DNA of 64,000 nucleotides from Roseomonas gilardii subsp. gilardii (GTDB lineage Bacteria; Pseudomonadota; Alphaproteobacteria; Acetobacterales; Acetobacteraceae): contig NZ_CP095554.1 in the NCBI RefSeq assembly GCF_023078375.1, positions 3,712,501-3,776,500 on the forward strand, given 5' to 3'. This document shows positions 1 through 8,433 of this stretch, piece after piece. The notes below the pieces were generated by a model. The model saw only the letters and a program-made list of their open reading frames with translations. It made no database searches and had not been told where the DNA came from. The position numbers and the translations under genes were made by a program. Position 1 is the stretch's first letter. Every line of letters begins with the position of its first letter.

Positions 1-843
1 CGGCAGCGAGACGGCGCGGGAACCGGGATCGACATACTGGTGGAGCGTGTCGCCGATCACCACCGGGTGCTCGTGCAGCTCCTTCTCCATGAAGTGGCGG
101 TAGTTGCCCTTGCCGACCGCCGCGCCGGAGAAGGCGGTGGTCCTCACCGCCCGCTCCACCGGCCGGTCCTGCGCATCGAAGAAGCGCGCCCCGCGGTCGG
201 AGACGACGACCCAGTCGCCTTCCTCCAGATAGGCGATGCGGCGGGTCAGCGGCGCCAGCGCCAGGGCGTCGGAGCCGACGAACATCTCGCCCTCCCCATA
301 GCCCACGGCCAGCGGCGCGCCCTGCCGCGCGGCCAGCAGCGTGGTCGGGTGCCCGGTGAAGATCGCGGCCAGGGCGAAGGCGCCGCGCACCCGCTTCAGC
401 GCGGCGGAGAAGGCTTCCTCCGGCCCCTGCCCTTCCGCCAGGTGGCGGTCCAGCAGGCGGGCGAAGGTCTCCGTGTCCGTCTCCGTCTCGAAGACGGCGC
501 CCTGCGCCTCCAGCTCGGCGCGCAGTTCGGCATGGTTCTCGATGATGCCGTTATGCACCACGGAGACGCGCTTCGTGCCGTGCGGATGGGCGTTGCGCTC
601 GGTGGGTGCGCCATGCGTCGCCCAGCGCGTGTGGCCGATGCCGGTGCGCCCTTCCAGCGGCTCGCGCTCCAGCACATGGGCGAGGTTCACCAGCTTGCCC
701 TCGGCCCGGCGCCGCTCGATATGGCCATTGACCAGCGTGGCGATGCCGGCGCTGTCATAGCCGCGGTATTCGAGGCGGCGCAGCGCCTCCAGAAGGCGCG
801 GGGCGGCATCCTGCTGCCCCACCACACCGACGATGCCGCACAT
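1..843 (-). CDS. glmS: Glutamine-fructose-6-phosphate aminotransferase (N-terminal part, cut by window edge)
   Basis: Makes glucosamine-6-phosphate from fructose-6-phosphate and glutamine, the first committed step to UDP-GlcNAc for peptidoglycan and LPS, in the cytosol. The protein begins MCGIVGVVG, so the catalytic Cys follows the initiator Met as in class II glutamine amidotransferases. Further family blocks are visible: RRLEYRGYDSAG, GHTRWATHG, VVHNGIIENH and, near residue 265, the EKELHEHP start of the isomerase region. Only about 281 of roughly 600 residues are inside the window and the C-terminal sugar isomerase domains lie to the left. It starts one base after the glmU stop (TAG-A-ATG), so the two genes are clearly one operon feeding the same pathway. 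Confidence 0.97.
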   Translation of the reverse strand, partial: MCGIVGVVGQQDAAPRLLEALRRLEYRGYDSAGIATLVNGHIERRRAEGKLVNLAHVLEREPLEGRTGIGHTRWATHGAPTERNAHPHGTKRVSVVHNGIIENHAELRAELEAQGAVFETETDTETFARLLDRHLAEGQGPEEAFSAALKRVRGAFALAAIFTGHPTTLLAARQGAPLAVGYGEGEMFVGSDALALAPLTRRIAYLEEGDWVVVSDRGARFFDAQDRPVERAVRTTAFSGAAVGKGNYRHFMEKELHEHPVVIGDTLHQYVDPGSRAVSLP

Positions 844-844
844 T

Positions 845-2170
845 CTAGCGCTTCTCCTTGCGCCGGCTGGCGCGGAAGGCCGCCGCCATGCCTGGCTTCT
901 CTTCCTGCCGGGCCCGGCCGAAGACCATGGAATCCGGCGCCACATCCGCCGTCACCGTGCTGCCCGCCGCGACGAAGGCGCCGTCGCCCAGGGCGAGGGG
1001 CGCGACCAGCGTGCTGTTGGAGCCGATGAAGCTGCCCGCGCCGATGCGGGTGCGGTGCTTGGCGAAGCCGTCGTAATTGCAGGTGATGGTGCCGGCCCCG
1101 ATATTGGCGCCCGCCCCGATCGCGGCATCGCCGAGATAGGAGAGATGGTTCGCCTTGGCGCCTTCGCCAAGCACGGCGTTCTTCAGCTCGACGAAATTGC
1201 CAACATGGGCGCGGCTTTCCACCACCGCGCCGGGGCGCAGCCGGGCGAAGGGGCCGATCACCGCATCCCGCCGAACCGTGCAGCCCTCCAGGTGGGAGAA
1301 GGCCCGGATCTCGACCCCGTCCTCCACCACGACGCCCGGGCCGAAGACCACGTCCGGCCCCACCGTGACATCGCGGCCCAGCACCGTGTCGTGGCAGAGG
1401 GTCACGCTGTCCGGCCGGATCAGCGTGGCGCCGTTCTCCATCGCGGCGAGGCGCAGGCTCGCCTGGACCGTGGCCTCGGCCCCGGCCAGCTCGGCGCGGC
1501 TGTTCACGCCACGGCACTCGGCCTCGCTCCCCTCCACCGCCACGGCGCGGCGGCCATCGGCGCGGCACAGCGCGACGAGGTCGGTCAGGTAGTATTCCCC
1601 GGCGGCGTTGTCGTTGCGCACCCGGCGCAGCCAGGGGAACAGGTCCGTACCGGCGGCGCAGACCACCCCGGCATTGCACAGGCCGACCGCCCGCTCCTCC
1701 CCGGTGGCGTCCTTGAACTCCACGATGCGGGAGATGCCGCCATCCGGATGCGGCAGGACCCGGCCATAGCGCGCCGGATCAGCCGGGCGCATGGCCAGCA
1801 GGGCGAGGTCCGCCCCCTCCCGCCGCGCCGCCTGGAGGCGGAGCATGGTCTCCGCCGTGATCAGCGGGTTGTCGGCATAGAGGACGGCGACATCGCCCTC
1901 GAACCCCTCCAGCACCGTGGCGGCCTGGAGCGCGGCATGGGCGGTGCCCAGGCGTTCCTCCTGCACCACACAGGGATAGGGGTCGGCCAGTTCGGCCACC
2001 GCCTGCATCTCCGGCCCGACCACCACCACGATATGGTCGAAGGCGTCCTCGCAGGCGGCGATCAGGTGGCTGAGCATGGGCCGGCCCGCCAGCGGGTGGA
2101 GGGCCTTGGGAAGGCTCGAACGCATCCGCGTCCCGAGACCGGCGGCAAGAAGAATGGCGGCGGAGGGCAT
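845..2170 (-). CDS. glmU: Bifunctional GlmU: GlcNAc-1-phosphate uridyltransferase / glucosamine-1-phosphate acetyltransferase
   Basis: Cytosolic enzyme that acetylates glucosamine-1-phosphate and then transfers UMP from UTP to give UDP-GlcNAc. The 441-residue product has the nucleotidyltransferase signature LAAGLGTRM..S..PK at residues 8-22. The C-terminal half is a left-handed beta-helix of hexapeptide repeats, with the conserved acetyltransferase stretches GNFVELKNA, NHLSYLGDA and GTITCNYDG. Length is typical for the family. The MPSAAILLAAG start is preferred; an in-frame ATG ten codons upstream would add a non-conserved extension. It is directly followed by glmS, as in many proteobacteria. 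Confidence 0.96.
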   Translation of the reverse strand: MPSAAILLAAGLGTRMRSSLPKALHPLAGRPMLSHLIAACEDAFDHIVVVVGPEMQAVAELADPYPCVVQEERLGTAHAALQAATVLEGFEGDVAVLYADNPLITAETMLRLQAARREGADLALLAMRPADPARYGRVLPHPDGGISRIVEFKDATGEERAVGLCNAGVVCAAGTDLFPWLRRVRNDNAAGEYYLTDLVALCRADGRRAVAVEGSEAECRGVNSRAELAGAEATVQASLRLAAMENGATLIRPDSVTLCHDTVLGRDVTVGPDVVFGPGVVVEDGVEIRAFSHLEGCTVRRDAVIGPFARLRPGAVVESRAHVGNFVELKNAVLGEGAKANHLSYLGDAAIGAGANIGAGTITCNYDGFAKHRTRIGAGSFIGSNSTLVAPLALGDGAFVAAGSTVTADVAPDSMVFGRARQEEKPGMAAAFRASRRKEKR

Positions 2171-2283
2171 CTTGGCCCATGGACCTAGCCCCCGCCCCAT
2201 GCCCCGTCCAGCACCGGGGGCGCCCCGGGGGTTTCAAACCTTGTTGCCGGCTGTGACGGGCCGGGGGCCATTCCGGTGCATGA

Positions 2284-2331
2284 CGGCGGGCGCATGGCGG
2301 CGGGCGCATGGCAGCGGGCGCATGGCAGCGG
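2284..2331. repeat. 14-bp tandem repeat, about 3.4 copies
   Basis: The unit CGGCGGGCGCATGG occurs at 2284-2297 and 2298-2311, then with one change (CAGCGGGCGCATGG) at 2312-2325, followed by a partial copy. It lies in the intergenic stretch between divergent glmU and the phosphatase gene, where it could affect spacing of the promoters. No protein is assigned to it. Confidence 0.85.
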
Positions 2332-2381
2332 CGGGTTCCGGTGCCGAGACGCGCCCTCCCCGCCCGGCTAGGCTCCGCCGC

Positions 2382-3044
2382 ATGGAACGCATCTGCCTTC
2401 TCGACCTCGACGGCACGCTGATCGACAGCGCGGCCGATATCCGCGACGCGCTGAACCGGCTGATGGCCCGGCGCGGCCTGCCCGGCTTCGCCATGCCGGA
2501 GGTCCACCGCATGATCGGCGACGGCGTGGCGGTGCTGGTGCGGCGGGCGCTGGAGGCTCGCGGCCTGGCCTTCGACCCGGCGGCGCTGGCGGAGTTCGTG
2601 CCGGATTACGAGGCCCATGCGAACGACCGGACCGCCCCCTTCGCGGGCGTGCCGGAGGCCCTGGCCGAGCTGCGCCGGGCGGGCTGGCGCCTCGCTGTCT
2701 GCACCAACAAGCCGGTCGCGGCGGCACGGCTGATCCTGGAGCATCTGGGCCTCGCGCCCCTGGTCGATGCGCTGGCGGGTGGCGACAGCTTCCCGGTGCG
2801 CAAGCCCGATCCGGGCCACCTGCTGGGCACGCTGCGGCTGATGGGCGTGGCGGCGGAAGGTTCGGCCCCGCCGGGCGTAGTCATGGTGGGCGACCATGCC
2901 AACGACATCCGCTCCGCGCGGGGCGCGGGGGCGGCGCCGGTCTTCGCGGCCTGGGGCTATGGCCTGCCGGAGATGGCCGATGGCGCCCCGGTGGCCAGGA
3001 GCCCGGCGGAGCTGCCGCCGCTCCTCGCCCGGATGGAAGGCTGA
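2382..3044 (+). CDS. gph: HAD-superfamily phosphoglycolate phosphatase
   Basis: Predicted to dephosphorylate 2-phosphoglycolate, a by-product of DNA 3'-end repair and of oxygenation chemistry, in the cytosol. The 220-residue product has all four HAD motifs: LDLDGTLID near residues 7-15 (nucleophile Asp8 and acid Asp10), VCTNK (motif II Thr), FPVRKPDP (motif III Lys) and VGDHANDI (motif IV acids). The alpha-helical cap between motifs I and II contains HRMIGDGV, typical of Gph/PhnX-like members. Start chosen at the ATG giving MERICLLDLDG; an upstream in-frame ATG would add a low-complexity tail. Substrate could be another small phosphomonoester. Confidence 0.88.
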   Translation: MERICLLDLDGTLIDSAADIRDALNRLMARRGLPGFAMPEVHRMIGDGVAVLVRRALEARGLAFDPAALAEFVPDYEAHANDRTAPFAGVPEALAELRRAGWRLAVCTNKPVAAARLILEHLGLAPLVDALAGGDSFPVRKPDPGHLLGTLRLMGVAAEGSAPPGVVMVGDHANDIRSARGAGAAPVFAAWGYGLPEMADGAPVARSPAELPPLLARMEG

Positions 3045-3077
3045 GCGCGCCGGATCAGCGGGCCGGACCGGCTTTGG

Positions 3078-3949
3078 TCAGCGCTGGGAGGCCAGGGAGG
3101 GCGCCTCGCTCACCCGCACGAGGCTGACCGTGGTCTGGCCGAACCAGCGGTTCGGAATCTCCAGCCGCACGGGCAGGAACGGGCCGCCGGGATGGAGCTG
3201 TGCGAGCCAGGCATCGCCCTCCTGCAGGCGCTGGCGCTCCGCCGGGCCGTCGTCCAGCTTGAAGCCATGCGTCAGCCGGCCGCTGAAATGGCAATGCAGG
3301 GCCCGGCCCGGCCAGTGGCCCGACAGCATCTCCCAGCCCAGGGTCCGGGCCGACAATTCGCTGCGGCGGCGCCCGTCGAAGACCGCCGCCTGGGCCTCGC
3401 AGCGCCCGCTGTCCTGCACCTGGCGGAGCAGCGCCGCCACCGCGGTCAGGCTGTCCATGGTGCCGCGCTGGGCCGCGGCGGGCACCGGCTCCCGCTCATC
3501 CGTATCCAGGGGCGGCAGGAGCTGGCGCAGCACCGGCTGGCCGTCCACATAGTCCACGACCGTGCTGCGCTGCTCCCCGCCCCAGACGCCCTGGGCGACA
3601 TAGCGCCGGGGCCGGGGCCTGCCATCGGCCCAGGCCCCGATCGCGCGGGTGGTCATGGTGCCGCTGCGGAAGAGCGAGGCCACGCCGCGCATATGGGTGC
3701 GGACCTCCAGCACATAGCCGCCCGACAATCGGACAGGTCGAAGCTGGCCTCGACATCCATCACGGTCAGCCCGGCGGCCCGGACCGTGTAGCTGGCCTTC
3801 ATGGGCTGGGCGCGGGCCGGAAGGGCGGCCAGGATGAGCGTCAGGATAGCCAGGAGAGCGGGCGGGAAGGTGGACCGGAGGCCCCGCCACGAGGCAGGCC
3901 GGGAAATATCCCCGCAGAGGGCGCGCGGGACGACTGGGCCTGTCCGCAT
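3078..3949 (-). pseudogene. DUF3108-type exported protein, single frameshift
   Basis: The first reading frame gives MRTGPVVPRA, a hydrophobic signal segment (PPALLAILTLILAALPARAQP) and KASYTVRAAGLTVMDVEASF, then loses homology. The remainder of a DUF3108-like periplasmic protein (GGYVLEVRTHMRGVASLF, PRRYVAQG and onward to the stop) continues in another frame. The frames meet at 3726-3727, where restoring one base would rejoin ...SFDLSD with GGYVLEV.... The ATG at 3949 is preceded by GGAGG at good distance. Family function is unknown; members are exported and about 230-290 residues long, matching the restored length. Either a sequence error or a recent inactivation. Confidence 0.75.
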
Positions 3950-4041
3950 CCAGGAGCCTCCGGTTGGCGAGACCCACATATCGTGGGCCATCCCCCCGTT
4001 GACACCCCCGGCGAGGGAGGATAGTTGAGCGCCCACAGCCT

Positions 4042-4116
4042 GGGTGCGTAGCTCAGCGGGAGAGCACTGCCTTCACACGGCAGGGGTCACAGGTTCAATC
4101 CCTGTCGCACCCACCA
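4042..4116 (+). tRNA. tRNA-Val (anticodon CAC)
   Basis: A full cloverleaf can be drawn. The 7-bp acceptor stem is GGGTGCG with CGCACCC, the D arm GCTCAGCGGGAGAGC, the anticodon stem CTGCC/GGCAG with loop TTCACAC (anticodon CAC, valine), and the T arm ACAGG-TTCAATC-CCTGT. It ends in a genome-encoded ACCA. No integrase gene or attachment-site duplication is visible beside it. Confidence 0.97.
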
Positions 4117-4202
4117 GGCTGGCTTCACGAAATTCTGGACGTGGATCCCTGCCAGCGGAATGGGCTGGCTGCCGCCATTACCGTGTCCGGTCCGGCCCTG
4201 CC

Positions 4203-4832
4203 CTAATCCCAGGCGGACAGGATCTCGCTCATCCGGGCCGTCTCCACCTGCTGCCCGTAGCGTTCCCGGTAGAGCGCCATCAGCGCGTCATGCGTCCGGT
4301 CCGAGGAGGAGCAAAGCGCGTCCGTCGGCAGCACCACGCGATAGCCACGGTCCACCGCCCCCAGCACCGCCGCCAGGACGCAGATATCGGTTTCGGCGCC
4401 GGTGATCACCAGCGTGTCCACGCCGCGGGCGCGCAGCCTCTCCTCCAGGCCCGGTTCGGTCCAGGGCGAGTACACCGTCTTGTCCAGCAGCTCCGCCGGC
4501 GGGACGAAGCGCGCGAGCCGCGGCAGCAGGTCGATCGCCCCGGGCGGCAGCGCATCCAGCCGCATCTCCGGCCAGCGCTCGTAGTAGCGCCGCCAGGTCC
4601 CACGCCCCTCGCGCGGCGAGCGCAGCGGGATGAAGCGGGTGAAGATGGTCTGCTCCGCATGGCGCCCGGCCAGCGTCTCCACGGCGGGCAGGACACGCTC
4701 CATCCAGGGCGTCTCCCAGGGGCTGCCCTTCGAGAAGAGGTTCTGCATGTCCACGCAGAGATGCAGGCAGCGGTCGCCGAGCGGCCCGAAGCGCAGGCCG
4801 TCCTGCACCTGCGGCATGTCCTCCTGATCCAT
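4203..4832 (-). CDS. Isochorismatase-family cysteine hydrolase
   Basis: A 209-residue member of the isochorismatase/nicotinamidase fold. Visible are the catalytic Asp in LCVDMQNLF near residue 29, a Lys in DKTVYSPW, and the cysteine loop TGAETDICVLAA near residue 150, which is the nucleophile motif. A conserved Asp/Trp-rich stretch for a metal-dependent nicotinamidase is not evident, so the substrate is open. It sits beside nadE, 65 bases downstream and on the same strand. A role in nicotinamide/NAD recycling is therefore possible but is only inference from the neighbour. Start at the ATG preceded by GGGAGGAGC. Confidence 0.85.
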   Translation of the reverse strand: MDQEDMPQVQDGLRFGPLGDRCLHLCVDMQNLFSKGSPWETPWMERVLPAVETLAGRHAEQTIFTRFIPLRSPREGRGTWRRYYERWPEMRLDALPPGAIDLLPRLARFVPPAELLDKTVYSPWTEPGLEERLRARGVDTLVITGAETDICVLAAVLGAVDRGYRVVLPTDALCSSSDRTHDALMALYRERYGQQVETARMSEILSAWD

Positions 4833-4897
4833 GTTCCATGCTCCTCCCGCCTTCCGAACGAGCGGCGGGGCGGGAGGATGCAGGCCGGACGGGGGGG

Positions 4898-6958
4898 CTA
4901 TCGCGATCCCTGCTTCCCGGCCTCCGCGTCCGGTACATTGCGGCGCAGTTCCTCCAGCCAGGCCTCGGCATTGCCGTCGGAGGGCGCGCGCCAGTCGCCG
5001 CGCGGGGAGAGCGAGCCGCCCGCCACCACCTTCGGCCCGTTCGGCATGGCCGAGCGCTTGAACTGGCTGAAGGCGAAGAAGCGGCGCAGGAAGACCTCCA
5101 GCCAGTGCCGGATCTCCGGCAGCGCATAGGCCCGGCGCGCTTCCTCCGGAAAGCCCGGCGGCCAGCGCCCCGCCCCGGCATCGGCCCAGGCGCGCAGGGC
5201 CAGGAAGGCGATCTTCGAGGGCCGGAACCCGTAGCGCAGCGTGTAGAACAGGTTGAAGTCCTGCAGCGCATAGGGGCCGACCTTGGCCTCCGTGCTCTGG
5301 ATCTCCTGCCCCTCCGTGGCCGGGATCAGCTCCGGCGAGATCTCGGTGTTCAGGATCGAGGCCAGCGTCCCGCCCACCGCCGCGTCGAACTGGCCGGTGG
5401 CGATCACCCAGCGGATCAGGTGCTGGATCAGCGTCTTCGGCACGCCGCCATTGACGTTGTAGTGCGACATCTGGTCGCCGACGCCATAGGTGCACCAGCC
5501 CAGCGCCAGTTCCGAAAGATCGCCCGTGCCGAGCACGATGCCGTCATGCAGGTTGGCGGCGCGGAACAGGTAGTCGGTGCGCAGCCCCGCCTGCACGTTC
5601 TCGAAGGTGATGTCGTAGACCGGCTCGCCGCGGGCGAAGGGGTGGCCGAGATCGGCCAGCATCTGCTTCGCCGCCGGGCGGATGTCGAGCTCATGCGCCG
5701 TGACGCCGAGCGATTCCATCAGCCGGTGCGCGTTGGTCTTCGTCCCCGCGCTCGTGCCGAAGCCCGGCATCGTATAGGCGATGATGTCGGTGCGCGGCCG
5801 CTCCAGCAGGTCGAAGGCCCTGGCCGCCACGATCAGCGCCTGGGTGGAATCGAGCCCGCCCGAGACGCCGATGACGATGCGCCTGATGCGGGCCTCGCGC
5901 AGCCGCTGCACGAGGCCGGAGACCTGGATGTTGTAGGCCTCGTAGCAATCCTGGTTCAGCCGTGCCGGATCGGCGGGCACGAAGGGGAAGCGTTCCACCG
6001 CCCGTTCGAAGCCCAGATCGCCCACCGGGGCCTCCAGCCGGAAGCCGATGCTGCGGAAGGGCCGGCCATGGCGGCGGCGGTTGTCGTCGAAGGTGCCCTG
6101 GCGCGCCCGTTCCTGCCGCAGCAGGTCGAGATCCACATCCGCCACCGCGAGCTGGTCGCCGGCGGGGAAGCGGTCGCTCTCGCGCAGCACCGCGCCGTTC
6201 TCGAAGATCGAGACCTGCCCGTCCCAGGCCAGGTCGGTGGTGGATTCCCCCGTTCCCGCCGCGGCATAGACATAGGCGGCGAGGCAGCGCGCCGACTGGC
6301 TCTGCGAGAGCAGGCGCCGCGTCTCCGCCTTGCCTACGGTGATGTTGCTGGCGGAAAGGTTGGCCAGCACCGTCGCCCCGGCCAGGGCGCCCTCGGTGCT
6401 GGGCGGCAGCGGCACCCAGACATCCTCGCAGATCTCGGCATGGACCACGAGGCCGGGGAGATCCTCGGCCGCGAAGAGCAGGTCCGGCCCGAAGGGTGCC
6501 TCCAGCCCCGCCACCGCGATCGTGCCGCCCTCCGTGCCGAGGCCCGAGGCGAAGTGCCGGCGCTCGTAGAACTCGCGGTAGTTCGGCAGGTGGATCTTGG
6601 GCACCACGCCCAGCAGACGGCCGCGCTGGATCGCCAGGGCGCAGTTGTAGAGCCGCCCCTCGTAGCGCAGCGGCGCGCCGACCAGCAGCAGCGGCATCAG
6701 CCCTGCAGAATCCCGCACCAGCCGCGCCACCGCCGTCTCGACGGCCTCCAGCACCGCGTCCTGCAACAGCAGGTCGTCGATGGCGTAGCCGGACAGGCAG
6801 AGTTCCGGGAAGACCGCCACCGCCACGCCCCGCGCGTCGCAGCGGCGGGCGAGATCCAGCAGCGCCTCGGCATTGCGCGCCGGGTCGGCGGCATGGCTGC
6901 GGGCGCTACAGGCGGCGATGCGGGCGAAGCCGTGCCGGTAGAGGGAAAGGAAGCTCAT
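4898..6958 (-). CDS. nadE: Glutamine-dependent NAD+ synthetase
   Basis: Converts deamido-NAD to NAD+ using glutamine-derived ammonia and ATP. The 686-residue protein is the two-domain form. The N-terminal nitrilase-type glutaminase has the triad Glu52 ([10 protein letters not shown]), Lys ([15 protein letters not shown]) and Cys ([12 protein letters not shown]). The C-terminal synthetase has the P-loop-like GVSGGLDST near residue 325, then [12 protein letters not shown] and [11 protein letters not shown]. Length is typical for the long bacterial form. SD-like AGGAAG precedes the ATG. Upstream lies an EF-hand gene that is probably separately transcribed. Confidence 0.97.
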   Translation of the reverse strand: MSFLSLYRHGFARIAACSARSHAADPARNAEALLDLARRCDARGVAVAVFPELCLSGYAIDDLLLQDAVLEAVETAVARLVRDSAGLMPLLLVGAPLRYEGRLYNCALAIQRGRLLGVVPKIHLPNYREFYERRHFASGLGTEGGTIAVAGLEAPFGPDLLFAAEDLPGLVVHAEICEDVWVPLPPSTEGALAGATVLANLSASNITVGKAETRRLLSQSQSARCLAAYVYAAAGTGESTTDLAWDGQVSIFENGAVLRESDRFPAGDQLAVADVDLDLLRQERARQGTFDDNRRRHGRPFRSIGFRLEAPVGDLGFERAVERFPFVPADPARLNQDCYEAYNIQVSGLVQRLREARIRRIVIGVSGGLDSTQALIVAARAFDLLERPRTDIIAYTMPGFGTSAGTKTNAHRLMESLGVTAHELDIRPAAKQMLADLGHPFARGEPVYDITFENVQAGLRTDYLFRAANLHDGIVLGTGDLSELALGWCTYGVGDQMSHYNVNGGVPKTLIQHLIRWVIATGQFDAAVGGTLASILNTEISPELIPATEGQEIQSTEAKVGPYALQDFNLFYTLRYGFRPSKIAFLALRAWADAGAGRWPPGFPEEARRAYALPEIRHWLEVFLRRFFAFSQFKRSAMPNGPKVVAGGSLSPRGDWRAPSDGNAEAWLEELRRNVPDAEAGKQGSR

Positions 6959-7136
6959 GCCGCGCCCGCCCCATCCTGGCGGGGGAACCGGAATCCCGGC
7001 TCATGGCGATGGGTCACGGTCATGGCGGCGTCTCCCGGCAGAGGGCATCCCCACCCCCGGCAGGGACCGGGGATGGAGCGGAGAGACTTGGCGCCGATCG
7101 GGCCGCCCGGCAAGCGCGGCGCCGGATCGGTCTCCC

Positions 7137-7165
7137 GGGTCGGCCCCTTCGGGCCGACCCTTGTT
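7137..7165. terminator. Perfect 10-bp stem-loop, likely transcription terminator
   Basis: GGGTCGGCCC and GGGCCGACCC form a perfect stem around a CTTC loop. A short T-rich stretch (TTGTT) follows on the plus strand. It lies just downstream of the leftward EF-hand gene, so it probably ends that transcript even though the U tract is on the other side. It separates that gene from nadE. Confidence 0.6.
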
Positions 7166-7190
7166 ACGGGAGAGCGCGGGGAACGGCGCC

Positions 7191-7766
7191 TCAGCGCGCC
7201 GGAGCCGCCTTGCGGCCCGCCGGGCGCAACTCGTCCGGGGTCAGGAAGCCGTCCCCGTTCCGGTCGGCCATGCGGAAGAAAGCCTGCGCCACCGGCTGGA
7301 GTTCCGCCAGGGTGACGCGTCCGTCGCCATTGGCATCGGCGGCCCGGAACAGCGCCTCGGCCCGGGCCTCCAGGGCGGGCGGCACAGGGCGGTCGGCCCG
7401 CCGGCCCCCGGCGGCGCGCTGGCTGGCCACATAGGCGCGCAGCTCCTCCCGCGTCACCGCGCCGTCATGGTCGGCGTCGATGGCGGCGAAGCGGGCGGAC
7501 AGGGCGGCCCAGGCCTCGTCCCAGCTCACCTTCCCGTCATGGTTCGAATCGGCCTCGGCGAAGAGCCGTGCCATGCCGCGCGGCAGCCGGTCCGGCGCCG
7601 GGGCCTGCCTGGCCTGTGGATTGGCCTGGGGGCTGGCATGGGGCGCGGCCGCCGGCGGCTGGCCGGTGCCCTGGGCCAGCACGGGGCCGGCCAGAGGCAG
7701 GCCGAGAAGCGCGGCCAGGGCCAGGCCGTGCCAGCGGTTCCGGGCCGGGGTGGAGGATGAGGTCAT
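7191..7766 (-). CDS. Secreted EF-hand calcium-binding protein
   Basis: A 191-residue protein with an N-terminal signal peptide (hydrophobic LALAALLGLPLAGPVLAQG) followed by an Ala/Pro/Gln-rich spacer. Four EF-hand loops follow: DSNHDGKVSWDE, DADHDGAVTREE, DANGDGRVTLAE and DRNGDGFLTPDE. Each has the acidic residues expected for Ca2+ coordination, arranged as two pairs. It probably acts in the periplasm as a calcium sensor or buffer; no partner is evident. A strong hairpin lies just downstream. Gene identity beyond the fold is unknown. Confidence 0.85.
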   Translation of the reverse strand: MTSSSTPARNRWHGLALAALLGLPLAGPVLAQGTGQPPAAAPHASPQANPQARQAPAPDRLPRGMARLFAEADSNHDGKVSWDEAWAALSARFAAIDADHDGAVTREELRAYVASQRAAGGRRADRPVPPALEARAEALFRAADANGDGRVTLAELQPVAQAFFRMADRNGDGFLTPDELRPAGRKAAPAR

Positions 7767-7901
7767 GGCGGCATGTCCTGGTGGGAAAGTGCCGCCAGTT
7801 GGGGTGGGGATGTAACGGGGCCAGGGGCCGCCGCGTGAGGAAGAGTGACGAAATCCCCGCCCCTCACGCGCGCCGCCTGCCTGGCACGCGGCCAGGGGAC
7901 G

Positions 7902-8264
7902 CTACCAGCCGCGCCAGGGATCGTTCCGGCGGCGCTCCGCCTCCTGCCAGCGGCGCTGCTGCTCCCAGCGCTGGCGCATGTCCTGCTCCCGGCGCCATTC
8001 CGCCTCGCGCCGCTGCTGGATGGCGAAATCGCGCTGGCGCTGCGTGTCGCGCCATTGCTGCTCCTGGACCCGGCGCTGGTCCATCTCGACGCGGCGCCGG
8101 TCCTGCTCGGCGCGCTGGCGCTGCTGGTCGGCCTGGATGCGCGCCCCTTCCTGCAACAGGCGCTGCCCCGGATCGAAGGGCTGCGCCCGGGCCGGGGCCA
8201 GCAGGGCAGGAAGCAGCAGCAGGGCCGGCAGAAACCCGGTGAGAATTCGGCGTCGCATCGTCAT
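7902..8264 (-). CDS. Small exported Gln/Arg-rich coiled-coil protein
   Basis: A 120-residue product starting MTMRRR with a clear signal peptide (TGFLPALLLLPALLAPARAQ). The rest is almost entirely Gln, Arg and Glu (for example QQRQRAEQDRRRVEMDQRRV), predicted to be one long charged helix or coiled coil, ending RRRNDPWRGW. The ATG follows a GGGAGGACC SD. I do not recognise a named family. Such proteins are often surface- or periplasm-associated structural or RNA-like-binding oddities, but no function is claimed. Confidence 0.65.
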   Translation of the reverse strand: MTMRRRILTGFLPALLLLPALLAPARAQPFDPGQRLLQEGARIQADQQRQRAEQDRRRVEMDQRRVQEQQWRDTQRQRDFAIQQRREAEWRREQDMRQRWEQQRRWQEAERRRNDPWRGW

Positions 8265-8350
8265 GGCGGTCCTCCCGTTTCCTGAACGACCAGGAGGAAG
8301 ACTGGCTGCCGGGCATGGCAAGGCCAGGGCCTTGTCATGGTGGAACCATG

Positions 8351-8393
8351 GCACGGATGGGGGCACGGATGGGGGCACGGATGGGGGCACGGG
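8351..8393. repeat. 12-bp tandem repeat, 3 copies plus partial
   Basis: The unit GCACGGATGGGG is repeated exactly three times at 8351-8386, then a partial GCACGGG. It sits between the small coiled-coil gene and the M20 peptidase stop, in non-coding DNA. Confidence 0.85.
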
Positions 8394-8433
8394 CCGGAAA
8401 CGGGGTCCGGCCCGTGCCGGGGGTTGGCGGGGC

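Noticed and set aside
4042-4116. tRNA-Val as an integration site
   Set aside because: No integrase, no duplicated 3' tRNA end and no foreign-looking gene block follow it; the neighbours are ordinary chromosomal genes.
7161-7165. TTGTT after the 7137 hairpin as a plus-strand terminator for a hidden plus-strand gene
   Set aside because: No supported gene lies on the plus strand upstream; the hairpin is better linked to the leftward EF-hand gene.
4838-7315. An 825-codon rightward open frame over nadE
   Set aside because: Antisense to NAD synthetase, whose catalytic residues are all in place; no family motif in the shadow frame.
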